This document shows positions 17,900 to 28,945 of a stretch of 64,000 nt of DNA, piece by piece. The notes beneath the pieces are model-generated. The model was not told where the DNA came from and did no database searches. It saw nothing but the letters and a program-made list of their open reading frames with translations. The position numbers and the translations under genes are program-made. The DNA is from CAIVVT01 sp052145115 (GTDB lineage Bacteria > Acidobacteriota > Terriglobia > Bryobacterales > Bryobacteraceae): positions 1 to 64,000 of the forward strand of contig JBKQPG010000043.1 of the NCBI GenBank assembly GCA_052145115.1, written 5' to 3'. Within the stretch, counting starts at the first letter, position 1. Every line of letters starts with the position of its first letter.

Positions 17900-17927
17900 G
17901 GACCAGGAAGAAGGAAGGAACACACGC

Positions 17928-19205
17928 ATGGCTACCAACGCCGCCGGCATCGCCGGCGATGTGAAGGATCCCGCTCTGGCTGGCCAGGGCCGCATGCGGA
18001 TCGAGTGGGCCGCTAACTCGATGCCCGTTCTGAAGATCATCCGGGAGGATTTTCGCCGGCGCCAGCCGCTCAAGGGGATTCGCATCGCGGCCTGCCTCCA
18101 CGTCACCACGGAGACCGCCAATCTGGCCATCACTCTCAAGGAGGGCGGCGCCGAGGCGGTGATCTGCGCCTCCAACCCGCTCTCCACGCAGGATGATGTC
18201 GCCGCCGCCCTGGTGAGCGAATACGGCATCCCCGCCTTCGCCATCAAGGGCGAATCCAACGACGTTTATTACAACCACATCCTGGCCGCCATCGACCACC
18301 GGCCCCAAATCACCATGGATGACGGCTGCGACCTGGTGACGGTGCTCCACACCAAGCGGCAGGCTTTCCTGGCCGGCGTCATCGGCGGCACCGAAGAGAC
18401 CACCACGGGCGTCATCCGTCTGCATGCCATGGCCAGGGAAGGCGTGCTGCGCTATCCCGTCATCGCCATCAACGACGCTCTGACCAAGCACCTGTTCGAC
18501 AACCGCTACGGCACCGGCCAGTCCACGCTCGACGGCGTCATCCGCTCCACCAACGTGCTTCTGGCGGGGCTCAACCTGGTGGTCGCCGGTTACGGCTGGT
18601 GCGGCCGCGGCGTTGCCATGCGCGCCCGCGGCATGGGCGCCAACGTGATTGTGACCGAGATCGATCCCACCAAGGCGCTGGAGGCCATGATGGACGGCTT
18701 CCGCGTCATGCCCATGGCCGAAGCCGCGCCCATCGGCCACGTTTTCATCACCCTCACGGGCTGCAAGAGCGTGATCGACGGCCGCCACTTCGAGCATCTC
18801 CGCGACGGCGCCATCATCTGCAACTCGGGTCATTTCAACGTCGAGCTGGACCTGGAAACCCTGGACCGGATCGCCCCGTCCAAGCGCCAGGTGCGCGAGT
18901 TTGTCGAGGAGTTCACTCTGCGCTCCGGCAAGAAGATCTTCGTGCTCGGCGAGGGCCGTCTCATCAACCTGGCCGCCGCCGAAGGCCATCCCGCCTCGGT
19001 GATGGACATGAGCTTCGCCAACCAGTCGCTGGCGGTCGAGTACATCGTGGCCAACCATGCGAAACTGGAGAAGAAGGTGTACCCCGTTCCGAAGGCGCTG
19101 GACGAAAAGGTCGCCGAGATGAAGCTCGCGGCCATGGGCGCGAGCATTGATGTGCTGACCCCCGAGCAGGAAGCTTACCTGCTGAGCTGGTCCGAGGGGA
19201 CTTAG
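17928..19205 (+). CDS. ahcY: Adenosylhomocysteinase (SAH hydrolase)
   Basis: Splits S-adenosylhomocysteine into adenosine and homocysteine, relieving product inhibition of methyltransferases. The 425-residue product has the NAD-binding VVAGYGWCGRGVAMRARG near residue 220, preceded by the DGVIRSTNVLLAG stretch, and ends with the family C-terminal segment. The ATG at 17928 follows AGGAAGGAA. The gene is followed by a strong terminator. Confidence 0.97.
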   Translation: MATNAAGIAGDVKDPALAGQGRMRIEWAANSMPVLKIIREDFRRRQPLKGIRIAACLHVTTETANLAITLKEGGAEAVICASNPLSTQDDVAAALVSEYGIPAFAIKGESNDVYYNHILAAIDHRPQITMDDGCDLVTVLHTKRQAFLAGVIGGTEETTTGVIRLHAMAREGVLRYPVIAINDALTKHLFDNRYGTGQSTLDGVIRSTNVLLAGLNLVVAGYGWCGRGVAMRARGMGANVIVTEIDPTKALEAMMDGFRVMPMAEAAPIGHVFITLTGCKSVIDGRHFEHLRDGAIICNSGHFNVELDLETLDRIAPSKRQVREFVEEFTLRSGKKIFVLGEGRLINLAAAEGHPASVMDMSFANQSLAVEYIVANHAKLEKKVYPVPKALDEKVAEMKLAAMGASIDVLTPEQEAYLLSWSEGT

Positions 19206-19251
19206 GGCGCCGCCGGCCGCTTGCGCCCTCCGGAAATCTGTTCTGCGGGAA

Positions 19252-19275
19252 AGCGGGCCGCCGGGCCCGCTTTTT
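19252..19275 (+). terminator. Rho-independent terminator after ahcY
   Basis: AGCGGGCC (19252-19259) and GGCCCGCT (19264-19271) form a perfect 8-bp stem with a 4-nt loop, followed directly by a run of T (19271-19275). It ends the metK-ahcY unit. Confidence 0.85.
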
Positions 19276-19323
19276 CGTGCCGCGCGCCCCACACTCGGGC
19301 GCGGCGTTGTTGGAGGATTAGCC

Positions 19324-20625
19324 TTGGCACTCGTTGAAGGTTGCAGGCACAGGCTCGAAATCACCATTCCCGCCTCGGCATTCGAGGCCGCAATGGCCAC
19401 TGCCCTGGAGAAGGTCCAGAAGAAGGTCCGGCTGAAGGGCTTTCGCCCCGGCAAGGCGCCAGCCACGATTGTCCGCCAATACTACATGAGCGAGATTCGC
19501 CAGGAAGCGCTCGACAAGCTGATCCCGGAATCCCTCAAGCGCGAATACGACCGCCAGAACCTGCAGGTGGTCAGCCGCCCCGAGATCAAGGACCTCGAGA
19601 TCAAGGAAACCGGCGACGTCTTCTTCAAGGCCGAGCTGGAGGTGGCCCCGGAATTCGAGTTGGGCACGTATCGCGGTGTCGAGGTGCCCTACGCCGAGCC
19701 CCAGGTGTCGGACGACGACGTCAACGCGCGTCTCGAACAGCTCCGCGAATCCAAGGCCGAGTTCGTCAACGTCGATCCGCGCCCCGCCGCGCAAGGCGAC
19801 CACTGCCTGGTCTTGCTCGAATCGATCGCCGGGCTGGAAGGCGAGCCGATGAAGCAGGACGACATCAACATCGAGATCGGCGGCCAGGACACCTTCGAGG
19901 CGTTCACACAGGCGCTTCGCGGCGCCCAGCCGGGCGAGACGCGCGAGGCCGAGATCACCTACCCCGAGCACTACGCCGGGGAACGGCTGGCGGGCCGGAC
20001 CGTGCGCTTCCGGATTCACCTCAAACAGATCCGTCTCAAGGAGTTGCCCGACTTGAACGACGAGTTCGCCAAGGACCTGGGCGACTTCCAGAATCTGGAC
20101 GAGTTGAGGGCCGAGGTCCGCAAGGCCCTCTTCCGGGAAAAGGAATCCGCGGCCCAGACGGAAGCCAAGAATGGGATCATCGAGAAGCTCATAGACGCCC
20201 ATGATTTCCCCGTCCCGGAGGTCTACGTCGACCAGCAGGTCCAGGGCCTGGTCGAGGGCCAGATGCGCTCGCTCGCCGGTCAGGGCGTGGACGTCAGCAA
20301 GATCAAGCTCAATTGGGAGCAACTGCGCACAGCCCAGGCGGAGCGCGCCCGGCGCGACGTTCGCGCCAGCCTGATTCTCGAAAAAGTGGCCGCGGCCGAA
20401 TCGATCTTCACCACTCAGGAGGAGGTCGACGCCGAACTGTCCCGTATCTCCCGCCAGCAGCGCGAGCCCATCGCTGCGGTGCGGATGCGTTTGGAAAAGG
20501 ACGGGACTCTGGCCCGGATCGCCTCGCGCATCCGCACCGAGAAGACCCTGGGTTACTTGTTTGAACGCGCCGTCAAGACCGCCCCGGCGGCCGAACCGGC
20601 GCCGGCTGATACTCTGGCCGACTGA
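19324..20625 (+). CDS. tig: Trigger factor
   Basis: Ribosome-associated chaperone and peptidyl-prolyl isomerase. The ribosome-docking motif is GFRPGKAP near residue 41 (canonical GFRxGKxP). The FKBP-like domain follows (residues about 150-240; GDHCLVLLES, then PEHYAGERLAGRTVRFRI), then the helical C-terminal chaperone arms. 433 residues, normal length. The TTG at 19324 follows GGAGG (19312-19316). The usual next gene, clpP, is missing. Confidence 0.95.
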   Translation: MALVEGCRHRLEITIPASAFEAAMATALEKVQKKVRLKGFRPGKAPATIVRQYYMSEIRQEALDKLIPESLKREYDRQNLQVVSRPEIKDLEIKETGDVFFKAELEVAPEFELGTYRGVEVPYAEPQVSDDDVNARLEQLRESKAEFVNVDPRPAAQGDHCLVLLESIAGLEGEPMKQDDINIEIGGQDTFEAFTQALRGAQPGETREAEITYPEHYAGERLAGRTVRFRIHLKQIRLKELPDLNDEFAKDLGDFQNLDELRAEVRKALFREKESAAQTEAKNGIIEKLIDAHDFPVPEVYVDQQVQGLVEGQMRSLAGQGVDVSKIKLNWEQLRTAQAERARRDVRASLILEKVAAAESIFTTQEEVDAELSRISRQQREPIAAVRMRLEKDGTLARIASRIRTEKTLGYLFERAVKTAPAAEPAPADTLAD

Positions 20626-20645
20626 GTCTGGAGAACGTACCCTTG

Positions 20646-20703
20646 CTAGGGCCTGCTCAGACTGCCCGAACGGATGGCCGCGTAGTCCGAGCAGGCCCCC
20701 TAG
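20646..20703 (+). repeat. Long inverted repeat between tig and clpX
   Basis: The left arm at 20646-20663 (CTAGGGCCTGCTCAGACT) pairs with the right arm at 20684-20703, with one A:C mismatch and a two-base bulge, around a 20-nt loop. It lacks a U tract. It could be a factor-independent stop for tig transcripts, a processing site or a scar at the place where clpP usually lies. Confidence 0.6.
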
Positions 20704-20715
20704 TACTAGTTGCGA

Positions 20716-20744
20716 TTGCCCGCCGCGCCAATTCAGGGGATAAT
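20716..20744 (+). promoter_or_regulatory. Candidate sigma-70 promoter for clpX
   Basis: TTGCCC (20716-20721), a 17-bp spacer and GATAAT (20739-20744, 5 of 6). Initiation near 20751 would leave a leader of about 55 nt before the GTG start at 20806. This also argues against the upstream ATG at 20743, which overlaps the -10 box. Confidence 0.55.
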
Positions 20745-20805
20745 GAGGGCACGACGGAACAGCACTGCTGCTGCACTCTTAGTCCAGCGCCCCGGGAGCC
20801 CAGTT

Positions 20806-22077
20806 GTGAAGCGAACTGGTAACGACGATACTCTGCGTTGTTCTTTCTGCCATAAGACTCAGGACGTTGTCGGCAAGCTGATCTCCTCGCCCAGCGAGTA
20901 CCCGCGGGCCTACATCTGCGACGAATGCATCACGGTCTGCAACTCGATTCTCGAGGACTACCGCGCCGAGCGCGGTGGCGCAGCGCCCACAAAGCTCCAT
21001 AAACCGCTGGAACTAAAGGAATATCTCGACCAGTACGTCATTGGCCAGGAGTCTGTGAAGAAGAAGCTCGCGGTTGCCGTCTATAACCACTACAAGCGCA
21101 TCCAGATGAACCGCCAGCACACCGGCGAGATCGAGGTTGCCAAGTCCAACATCCTGCTCATCGGCCCGACCGGTACCGGCAAGACCCTTCTGGCGCAGAC
21201 GCTGGCCCGCATCCTGGACGTGCCCTTCGCGATTGTCGACGCCACCACCCTGACTGAGGCGGGCTATGTCGGCGAGGATGTGGAGAACATCATCCTGCGC
21301 CTTTTGCAGAACGCCGACTGGGACGTCCAGCGCTGCCAGACCGGCATCATCTATATAGATGAAATCGACAAGATCAGTAGGAAGGACGAGAATCCGTCGA
21401 TCACCCGCGACGTCTCTGGCGAAGGCGTTCAGCAGGCCCTGCTGAAGATTCTAGAAGGCACCATCGCCAACGTTCCGCCGCAGGGCGGCCGCAAACACCC
21501 GCACCAGGAATTCACGCCCGTCGATACCACCAACATTCTGTTCATTTGTGGCGGCGCTTTCGTCGGGTTGGAGAAGGTGATTGGTCGCCGTATCGGCAAG
21601 AAAACACTGGGGTTCAAGGCCAATGAAGAAAAGCGGAGCGAGGAGGCCCCGCGCTCCTCGCAGAACCGCGATTTCGAACTGCTCGTGCGCGTTCAGCCCG
21701 AGGACCTGATCCGCTACGGCTTCATCCCTGAATTCATCGGGCGCATGCCGGTCGCCGCCGTGCTGGAGGACCTGGACCGCGGGGCGCTGATGCAAATCTT
21801 GACGCGTCCCCGTAACGCGATCATCAAACAGTATCAGAAACTGTTTGAGTTCGAAAATGTTAAACTAAAGTTCAGCGACGAGGCGCTGGAGAGCATTGCG
21901 GATCTGGCGCTGCAGCGGAAGGTCGGCGCGCGCGGCCTCCGGATGATTCTGGAGGAGCTGATGCTAGACTTGATGTACTACCTCCCTTCGTACAAAAAGG
22001 TGCGCGAGTTCATGGTGACGAAGGAAATGGTGGTCACGCAGAAGATCAATTGGGCGCTCCTCGAAAAAGCGGGCTGA
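20806..22077 (+). CDS. clpX: ATP-dependent Clp protease ATP-binding subunit ClpX
   Basis: AAA+ unfoldase feeding ClpP. The start is GTG 20806, seven bases after GGGAG, giving 423 residues. It has the N-terminal zinc domain with Cys12, Cys15, Cys38 and Cys41, Walker A GPTGTGKT, Walker B IIYIDEIDKI, and the arginine-finger/sensor region near FIPEFIGRMP. The ClpP-docking loop normally reads IGF; here IGKKTLGFKANEE carries LGF, the variant used in several lineages. clpP is not adjacent. Confidence 0.96.
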   Translation: MKRTGNDDTLRCSFCHKTQDVVGKLISSPSEYPRAYICDECITVCNSILEDYRAERGGAAPTKLHKPLELKEYLDQYVIGQESVKKKLAVAVYNHYKRIQMNRQHTGEIEVAKSNILLIGPTGTGKTLLAQTLARILDVPFAIVDATTLTEAGYVGEDVENIILRLLQNADWDVQRCQTGIIYIDEIDKISRKDENPSITRDVSGEGVQQALLKILEGTIANVPPQGGRKHPHQEFTPVDTTNILFICGGAFVGLEKVIGRRIGKKTLGFKANEEKRSEEAPRSSQNRDFELLVRVQPEDLIRYGFIPEFIGRMPVAAVLEDLDRGALMQILTRPRNAIIKQYQKLFEFENVKLKFSDEALESIADLALQRKVGARGLRMILEELMLDLMYYLPSYKKVREFMVTKEMVVTQKINWALLEKAG

Positions 22078-22215
22078 GATCATTCCCCGCTGTACTTCCC
22101 GACCCGCCGAACGCCGTCAATGTATCGCCCGGGCGAACTGCGTAGCCGGGCGTCGAGTTTGGCCTTGCTTCAGAGCACTCCCCGTCAAGACGTCATCTAA
22201 TAAAAGGCGACAGCG

Positions 22216-24765
<2,550 letters not shown>

Positions 24766-24794
24766 GAGTCGGTTGTTGGTAGAAGAAGCCCGCC

Positions 24795-25370
24795 GTGGAA
24801 TGCCCGGCTGAGTTCCTGTTGAGTGCGGCCCGGCCGGACCAGTTCCCCGCGGAAACGCTCCCGGAAGTCGCCTTCTTGGGTCGCAGCAATGTCGGGAAAT
24901 CCACGTTGCTGAACTGCCTCACCGGTCAGAAGGAGCTGGCTTTCAGTTCCTCGACCCCGGGCCGGACCCAGGCGGTGAACTTCTTCCGGGTCGACGGGAA
25001 GATCATCTTGGTCGATCTCCCGGGGTATGGCTATGCCACTGCGCCGCGGCACTTGTCGCAGGTCTGGGGCCAGACCGTGGAGGCCTACCTGCTCGAGCGG
25101 CGGAGTTTGAGGTTGTGCGTGCTCCTCGTAGATGCACGCCGGGGCTGGATGGAACCCGATCTCCAGCTCAAGGAATGGCTTGAGTTTCGCGCACGGCCCT
25201 ACGTGGTCGTCGCCACCAAGGTGGACAAGCTCAACCAGAAGGAAAGACATCGGAGCCAGATCGCCATGCGCGAGCATTACCCCCACGCGGACTTGATCTG
25301 GTTCTCGGCCGTCAACGGCCAAGGAGTGAAGGAACTTTGGCAAGCGATCTCGAAAACAACGGGCAATTGA
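24795..25370 (+). CDS. engB: Ribosome biogenesis GTPase EngB (YsxC)
   Basis: Essential GTPase of 50S assembly. The 191-residue product has G1 GRSNVGKST, a G2 threonine in SSTPGRTQ, G3 DLPGYG, G4 TKVD near residue 140 and FSAVNGQG as G5. The start is GTG 24795, about 30 bp after lon, giving the usual short N-terminus ending PEVAFLGRSNVGKS. Its end overlaps rho by 34 bp. Confidence 0.94.
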   Translation: MECPAEFLLSAARPDQFPAETLPEVAFLGRSNVGKSTLLNCLTGQKELAFSSSTPGRTQAVNFFRVDGKIILVDLPGYGYATAPRHLSQVWGQTVEAYLLERRSLRLCVLLVDARRGWMEPDLQLKEWLEFRARPYVVVATKVDKLNQKERHRSQIAMREHYPHADLIWFSAVNGQGVKELWQAISKTTGN

Positions 25371-26899
25371 CTCCCGATCCGGGAGCCACTGAAACCGCCC
25401 CGGCCGCGGATGCGGTTGCGGAATCAGACTCGCGCGAGCAGCCGGCCGTCAACAACCGCCGCCGCCCCGCCGAAAACAACAAACTCAACAATCAGGCCGC
25501 GGAACGCAACGACAAAGCCGAGCGTCCCGAGCGCAACGACCGGCCAGAAGCCCGGCCGGAAGCCCGGCCGCCGTCCGCGCCTGGCGCGGCCCCGCCGGCC
25601 GTCGTCGAGCCGCCCCGCGAAACCACCGGCGCGCTCAACAAGCGCGGCAACCTCGACCTGAGCGAGCTGAAGGAGATGAGCATCACCCAGCTCAACAAGA
25701 TCGCCCGCGACCTGGAAATCCCGGGCGTGGCCGGCTTGCGCAAGCAGGAGTTGATCTTCAAGATCCTTCAGGCCCAGGCCGAAAAGGCCGGCCTGATCTT
25801 CTCCGAGGGCGTCCTGGAGTGCCTCCCGGACGGCTTCGGCTTCCTGCGCGCGCCGGAGTACAATTACCTGCCCGGCCCCGACGACGTCTACGTCTCGCCC
25901 TCGCAGATCCGCCGTTTCGACCTGCGCACCGGCGACACCGTCTCCGGCCAGATCCGTCCCCCCAAGGAGGGCGAGCGCTACTTCGCCCTCATCAAGGTCG
26001 ACGCCATCAACTTCGAGCCGCCCGAGCAGGCCCGCAACAAGATCTTCTTCGACAACCTGACGCCGCTCTATCCCAATGAGCGGGTCCGGCTGGAGACCAC
26101 CAAGGACAATCTCTCCGGCCGCATCATGGACATGCTCACGCCCCTCGGCAAGGGTCAGCGCGGCCTGATCGTCGCCGCGCCCCGCACCGGCAAAACCATG
26201 ATGCTGCAGTCGCTGGCCGCTTCAATCGCGGTCAACCATCCGGAGATCGTGCTGATCGTCCTCCTGATCGATGAACGCCCCGAGGAAGTCACCGACATGC
26301 AGCGCTCGGTCAAGGGCGAAGTCATTAGCTCCACCTTCGACGAGCCCGCCTCGCGCCACGTTCAGGTCGCCGAAATGGTCATCGAAAAGGCCAAGCGCCT
26401 GGTCGAGCACAAGCGCGACGTCGTCATCCTGCTGGACTCCATCACGCGTCTGGCGCGCGCCTACAACACCGTCGTTCCGCCCTCCGGCAAGGTCCTCTCC
26501 GGCGGCGTCGACTCCAACGCCCTGCAGCGCCCAAAGCGATTCTTCGGCGCGGCGCGCAAAATCGAGGAGGGCGGCTCCCTCACCATCGTCGCCACCGCCC
26601 TGATCGATACCGGCTCGCGCATGGACGACGTCATCTTCGAGGAGTTCAAGGGCACCGGCAACATGGAAATCCACCTCGACCGCAAGCTCGTCGACAAGCG
26701 CACCTTCCCCGCCATCGACATCAACAAGAGCGGCACCCGCAAGGACGAACTGCTGATCCCGCGCGAGGAGCTCAACCGCATCTGGGTCCTCCGCAAGATC
26801 TTCGCCCCGCTCTCGCCCGTCGAAAGCGTGGAGCTGCTCCTTGATAAGCTCGCCAAAACCCGCACTAACGCCGAGTTCCTGGCCTCGATGAGCGGCTGA
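25337..26899 (+). CDS. rho: Transcription termination factor Rho with disordered N-terminus
   Basis: Hexameric RNA helicase for factor-dependent termination. The conserved part starts with the Rho N-terminal helix LDLSELKEMSITQLNKIARD near residue 103, followed by the cold-shock RNA-binding domain (LPDGFGFLRAP). The ATPase follows (Walker A APRTGKT, then VILLDSITRLARAYN and the R-loop region). The first 100 residues are Asn/Arg/Glu/Pro-rich and look disordered. TTG 25337 lies inside the end of engB behind a GGAGTGAAGGA stretch. Confidence 0.94.
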   Translation: MASDLENNGQLTPDPGATETAPAADAVAESDSREQPAVNNRRRPAENNKLNNQAAERNDKAERPERNDRPEARPEARPPSAPGAAPPAVVEPPRETTGALNKRGNLDLSELKEMSITQLNKIARDLEIPGVAGLRKQELIFKILQAQAEKAGLIFSEGVLECLPDGFGFLRAPEYNYLPGPDDVYVSPSQIRRFDLRTGDTVSGQIRPPKEGERYFALIKVDAINFEPPEQARNKIFFDNLTPLYPNERVRLETTKDNLSGRIMDMLTPLGKGQRGLIVAAPRTGKTMMLQSLAASIAVNHPEIVLIVLLIDERPEEVTDMQRSVKGEVISSTFDEPASRHVQVAEMVIEKAKRLVEHKRDVVILLDSITRLARAYNTVVPPSGKVLSGGVDSNALQRPKRFFGAARKIEEGGSLTIVATALIDTGSRMDDVIFEEFKGTGNMEIHLDRKLVDKRTFPAIDINKSGTRKDELLIPREELNRIWVLRKIFAPLSPVESVELLLDKLAKTRTNAEFLASMSG

Positions 26900-27005
26900 T
26901 TTCCGCTTTGGAACCAGTGAATCTGCATCGCCGCAGCGCTGCCCCAACCTCCGTCACAACCCCCAAGAGGCGAACATATCATTAAGCCCCCGCCCAGCGT
27001 CCCGC
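26900..27005 (+). other. Intergenic region after rho
   Basis: The whole gap from rho to the next gene is 684 bp (26900-27583). This first part shows no gene, no clear terminator and no recognisable motif. The remainder holds the composite repeat and promoter-like boxes annotated below. Confidence 0.5.
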
Positions 27006-27149
27006 GACACGAGTGTCGTGTCGAATTGTCGAATTTCGCGCCCATTCCCGCCTGCAAGTAACACTGTAACCAGGGCTTAACTCGATTCGACACACTGTCG
27101 CGTTTGCACCCCCGAATTCGACACTTGTGTCGAATAGTGTCGAATTGGC
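27006..27149. repeat. TTCGACAC/GTGTCGAA motif cluster, copy A
   Basis: Contains GACAC-GA-GTGTC (27006-27017), GTGTCGAA (27018-27025), TTGTCGAA (27026-27033) and TTCGACAC (27086-27093). It also has the perfect 18-bp palindrome TTCGACACTTGTGTCGAA (27117-27134) and a further GTGTCGAA (27137-27144) followed by TTGGC. The CACTGTAA block (27062-27069) lies between. The same motif set recurs in inverted order at 62822-63125, so this is a repeated non-coding element of unknown function. Confidence 0.75.
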
Positions 27150-27286
27150 CCCCTCGCCGGTCTTAACCTTACCTTCGCCCCTCTCGCGTCGGCTCTTGAC
27201 ACGGCCCTCTATCCTATTGATAGGGATTGACTTGCGCCCCAGCGGTCGGATCGGCCGCACGCCGCGTGCGCATCCCTCACCGCTCT

Positions 27287-27315
27287 TTGACAAAAGCGAA
27301 GATGAAGCGCATAGT
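27287..27315 (+). promoter_or_regulatory. Promoter-like box inside composite element A
   Basis: A perfect TTGACA (27287-27292), a 17-bp spacer and CATAGT (27310-27315, 4 of 6). Another perfect TTGACA stands at 27196-27201 with a poor -10 (GATAGG). No gene starts within 250 bp except 27584, so the transcript would cross the AATTGG hairpin. Whether it is active is unknown. Confidence 0.35.
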
Positions 27316-27365
27316 TATCCTTGGATAGCCACTCCAAACAAATGAATCTAAAGGCCAAACTCAAC

Positions 27366-27390
27366 AATTGGCTTTGTTCCTCCAATTTTC
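27366..27390. repeat. AATTGG-N10-CCAATT hairpin block, copy A
   Basis: A 25-bp block beginning AATTGG (27366-27371), then CTTTGTTCCT, then CCAATT (27382-27387) and TTC. The identical 25 bases occur on the opposite strand at 62822-62846. The arms can form a 6-bp stem with a 10-nt loop. Identity in two non-coding places 35 kb apart shows it is a conserved unit and not coding sequence. Confidence 0.8.
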
Positions 27391-27521
27391 TTGTTGGGCC
27401 TCCGGACGCGCCGGCCGCACTCGTCCGGTTGACGTCGTCGCGGAGTCAGGCGGCGCCCGTCCCGGCGCTGCCTCGGGCCGCAGTGCCACTCGCGCACAGG
27501 TCAGGTAATCAGCGTTCCAGG

Positions 27522-27551
27522 TTGAACTGCCCCTCACTCTTGACATATACT
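27522..27551 (+). promoter_or_regulatory. Candidate promoter for the Gfo/Idh gene
   Basis: TTGAAC (27522-27527), an 18-bp spacer and TATACT (27546-27551, 5 of 6). Start of transcription near 27558 leaves about 26 nt before the ATG at 27584. A perfect TTGACA at 27540 overlaps but has no suitable -10 box. Confidence 0.5.
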
Positions 27552-27583
27552 CCCGACAGCTTCCCTGGAGTTTCACGTCACCC

Positions 27584-28945
27584 ATGCCAGTCCCTTCCCG
27601 CCGAACCTTTCTGACCGCCGTGTCGGCCGCTTCCTACATGCGCGTCATGGGAGCCAATGAGCGCGTCCAGGTCGGCTTCATCGGTTGCGGCCTGATCGGA
27701 CTGCGCCACATCGCCGATTTCAAGCAGCTCCCGGACGCCGACCTGTCGGCGGTGTGCGACGTCTACCAGCCGCGCATCGAATACGCCCAGGCCCAGTGCG
27801 GCTCCCATCCCCGGGGCTACCATGATTTCCGTAAACTGTTGGAAAATAAGAATATTAACGCCGTCGTCGTCGCCACTCCCGACCACTGGCATGCCCTGCC
27901 AACCATCCTCGCCTGCGCCGCCGGCAAGGACGTCTACGTCGAGAAGCCGATGACCCTGTTCGTCCGCGAGGGCCGCTGGATGACGACTGCCGCGCGCCGC
28001 TACAACCGCATCGTCTGCGTGGGCACGCAGGGCCGCAGCGGCACCCATATCCCCGAAGTGCTCTCGCTCCTTCGCCAGGGCGTCGCCGGCAAGATCCACA
28101 GCGTCCGCTTCAGCGCCTATCGCAATATCATGCCCGGCTTCGGCCGGCCTGCCGACGGCCCTCCGCCCGCCGGCCTGGACTACGACTTCTGGCTGGGCCC
28201 CGCTCCCGCCCGTCCCTACAATCCCAATCGCAGCCTCTATCACTTCCGCTGGTTCTGGGATTACTCCGGCGGCCAGATGACCAACCTCGGCGCCCACGAC
28301 ATGGACCTGGTCCACTTCCTGCTCGGCGCCACGGCGCCCAAGAGCGTCGATTCGGCGGGCGGGCGTTACGCGTTGCAAGACAATGGCGAAACGCCCGACA
28401 CTCAGGATGCCGTCTGGGAGTATCCGGGGTTCCTGGTCGAGGGATCGTTCCGCGAGGCCTCGGGGTCCCGTCGCGCCGCCTCCGGAACGGGCGGCAGCCT
28501 GGCCGGAGTCCAGTTCTGTGGAACACAGGGCGTGCTGGCCGTTTCGCGCGGAGGATACGAGTTCGTCCCCGACATGCGCGTCGCGCCCGAGAGCGCCATT
28601 CCGCCCTGGTCCACGCCGCCCGGCCATCCCCAGGCCGCGGCTGTCGCGCCCGCGCCTTACGGCACGGCGCGGAAGGGTTCCGGGGATGCGCCCGAGCCGA
28701 TGGGCCACCACGCCCGGCACTTCCTGGATTGCGTGAAGTCGCGCCAGCGCCCCGTCGCCGACGTCGAGGACGGCCATCGTGTCGCCGTCTCCTGTCACCT
28801 CGCCAATCTGTCGATGCAACTCGGCCGCAAGCTGATATGGGATGCGGAGCAGGAGCAGATCGTGGGCGACCGCGAGGCCAACGCCCTGCTCGTCCGCCCG
28901 TATCGCAAACCGTGGGATGACGTCCTGAGGAGTTTCAACCTATGA
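27584..28945 (+). CDS. Exported Gfo/Idh/MocA family oxidoreductase
   Basis: NAD(P)-dependent sugar or cyclitol dehydrogenase family. The N-terminus (MPVPSRRTFLTAVSAASYM) is a twin-arginine-type signal (SRRTFL), so the folded protein with its cofactor is probably exported. The Rossmann motif is VGFIGCGLIGLRH near residue 33 and the catalytic-Lys motif EKPMT near residue 125. The C-terminal half has the GAHDMDLVHFLLG stretch typical of secreted family members. 453 residues. It overlaps the next gene by 4 bp (ATGA), implying a joint function. Substrate not known. Confidence 0.88.
   Translation: MPVPSRRTFLTAVSAASYMRVMGANERVQVGFIGCGLIGLRHIADFKQLPDADLSAVCDVYQPRIEYAQAQCGSHPRGYHDFRKLLENKNINAVVVATPDHWHALPTILACAAGKDVYVEKPMTLFVREGRWMTTAARRYNRIVCVGTQGRSGTHIPEVLSLLRQGVAGKIHSVRFSAYRNIMPGFGRPADGPPPAGLDYDFWLGPAPARPYNPNRSLYHFRWFWDYSGGQMTNLGAHDMDLVHFLLGATAPKSVDSAGGRYALQDNGETPDTQDAVWEYPGFLVEGSFREASGSRRAASGTGGSLAGVQFCGTQGVLAVSRGGYEFVPDMRVAPESAIPPWSTPPGHPQAAAVAPAPYGTARKGSGDAPEPMGHHARHFLDCVKSRQRPVADVEDGHRVAVSCHLANLSMQLGRKLIWDAEQEQIVGDREANALLVRPYRKPWDDVLRSFNL

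Noticed and set aside
26980..27150. CRISPR array
   Set aside because: The repeated units are 7-8 bp palindromic half-sites with irregular spacing, not 25-40 bp repeats with unique spacers, and no cas gene is present.
27321..27614. 97-codon frame containing NWLCSSNF
   Set aside because: The NWLCSSNF stretch is the translation of the AATTGG hairpin block, and the same word appears on the minus strand of copy B. It is repeat DNA and not a protein, and it overlaps the next gene.
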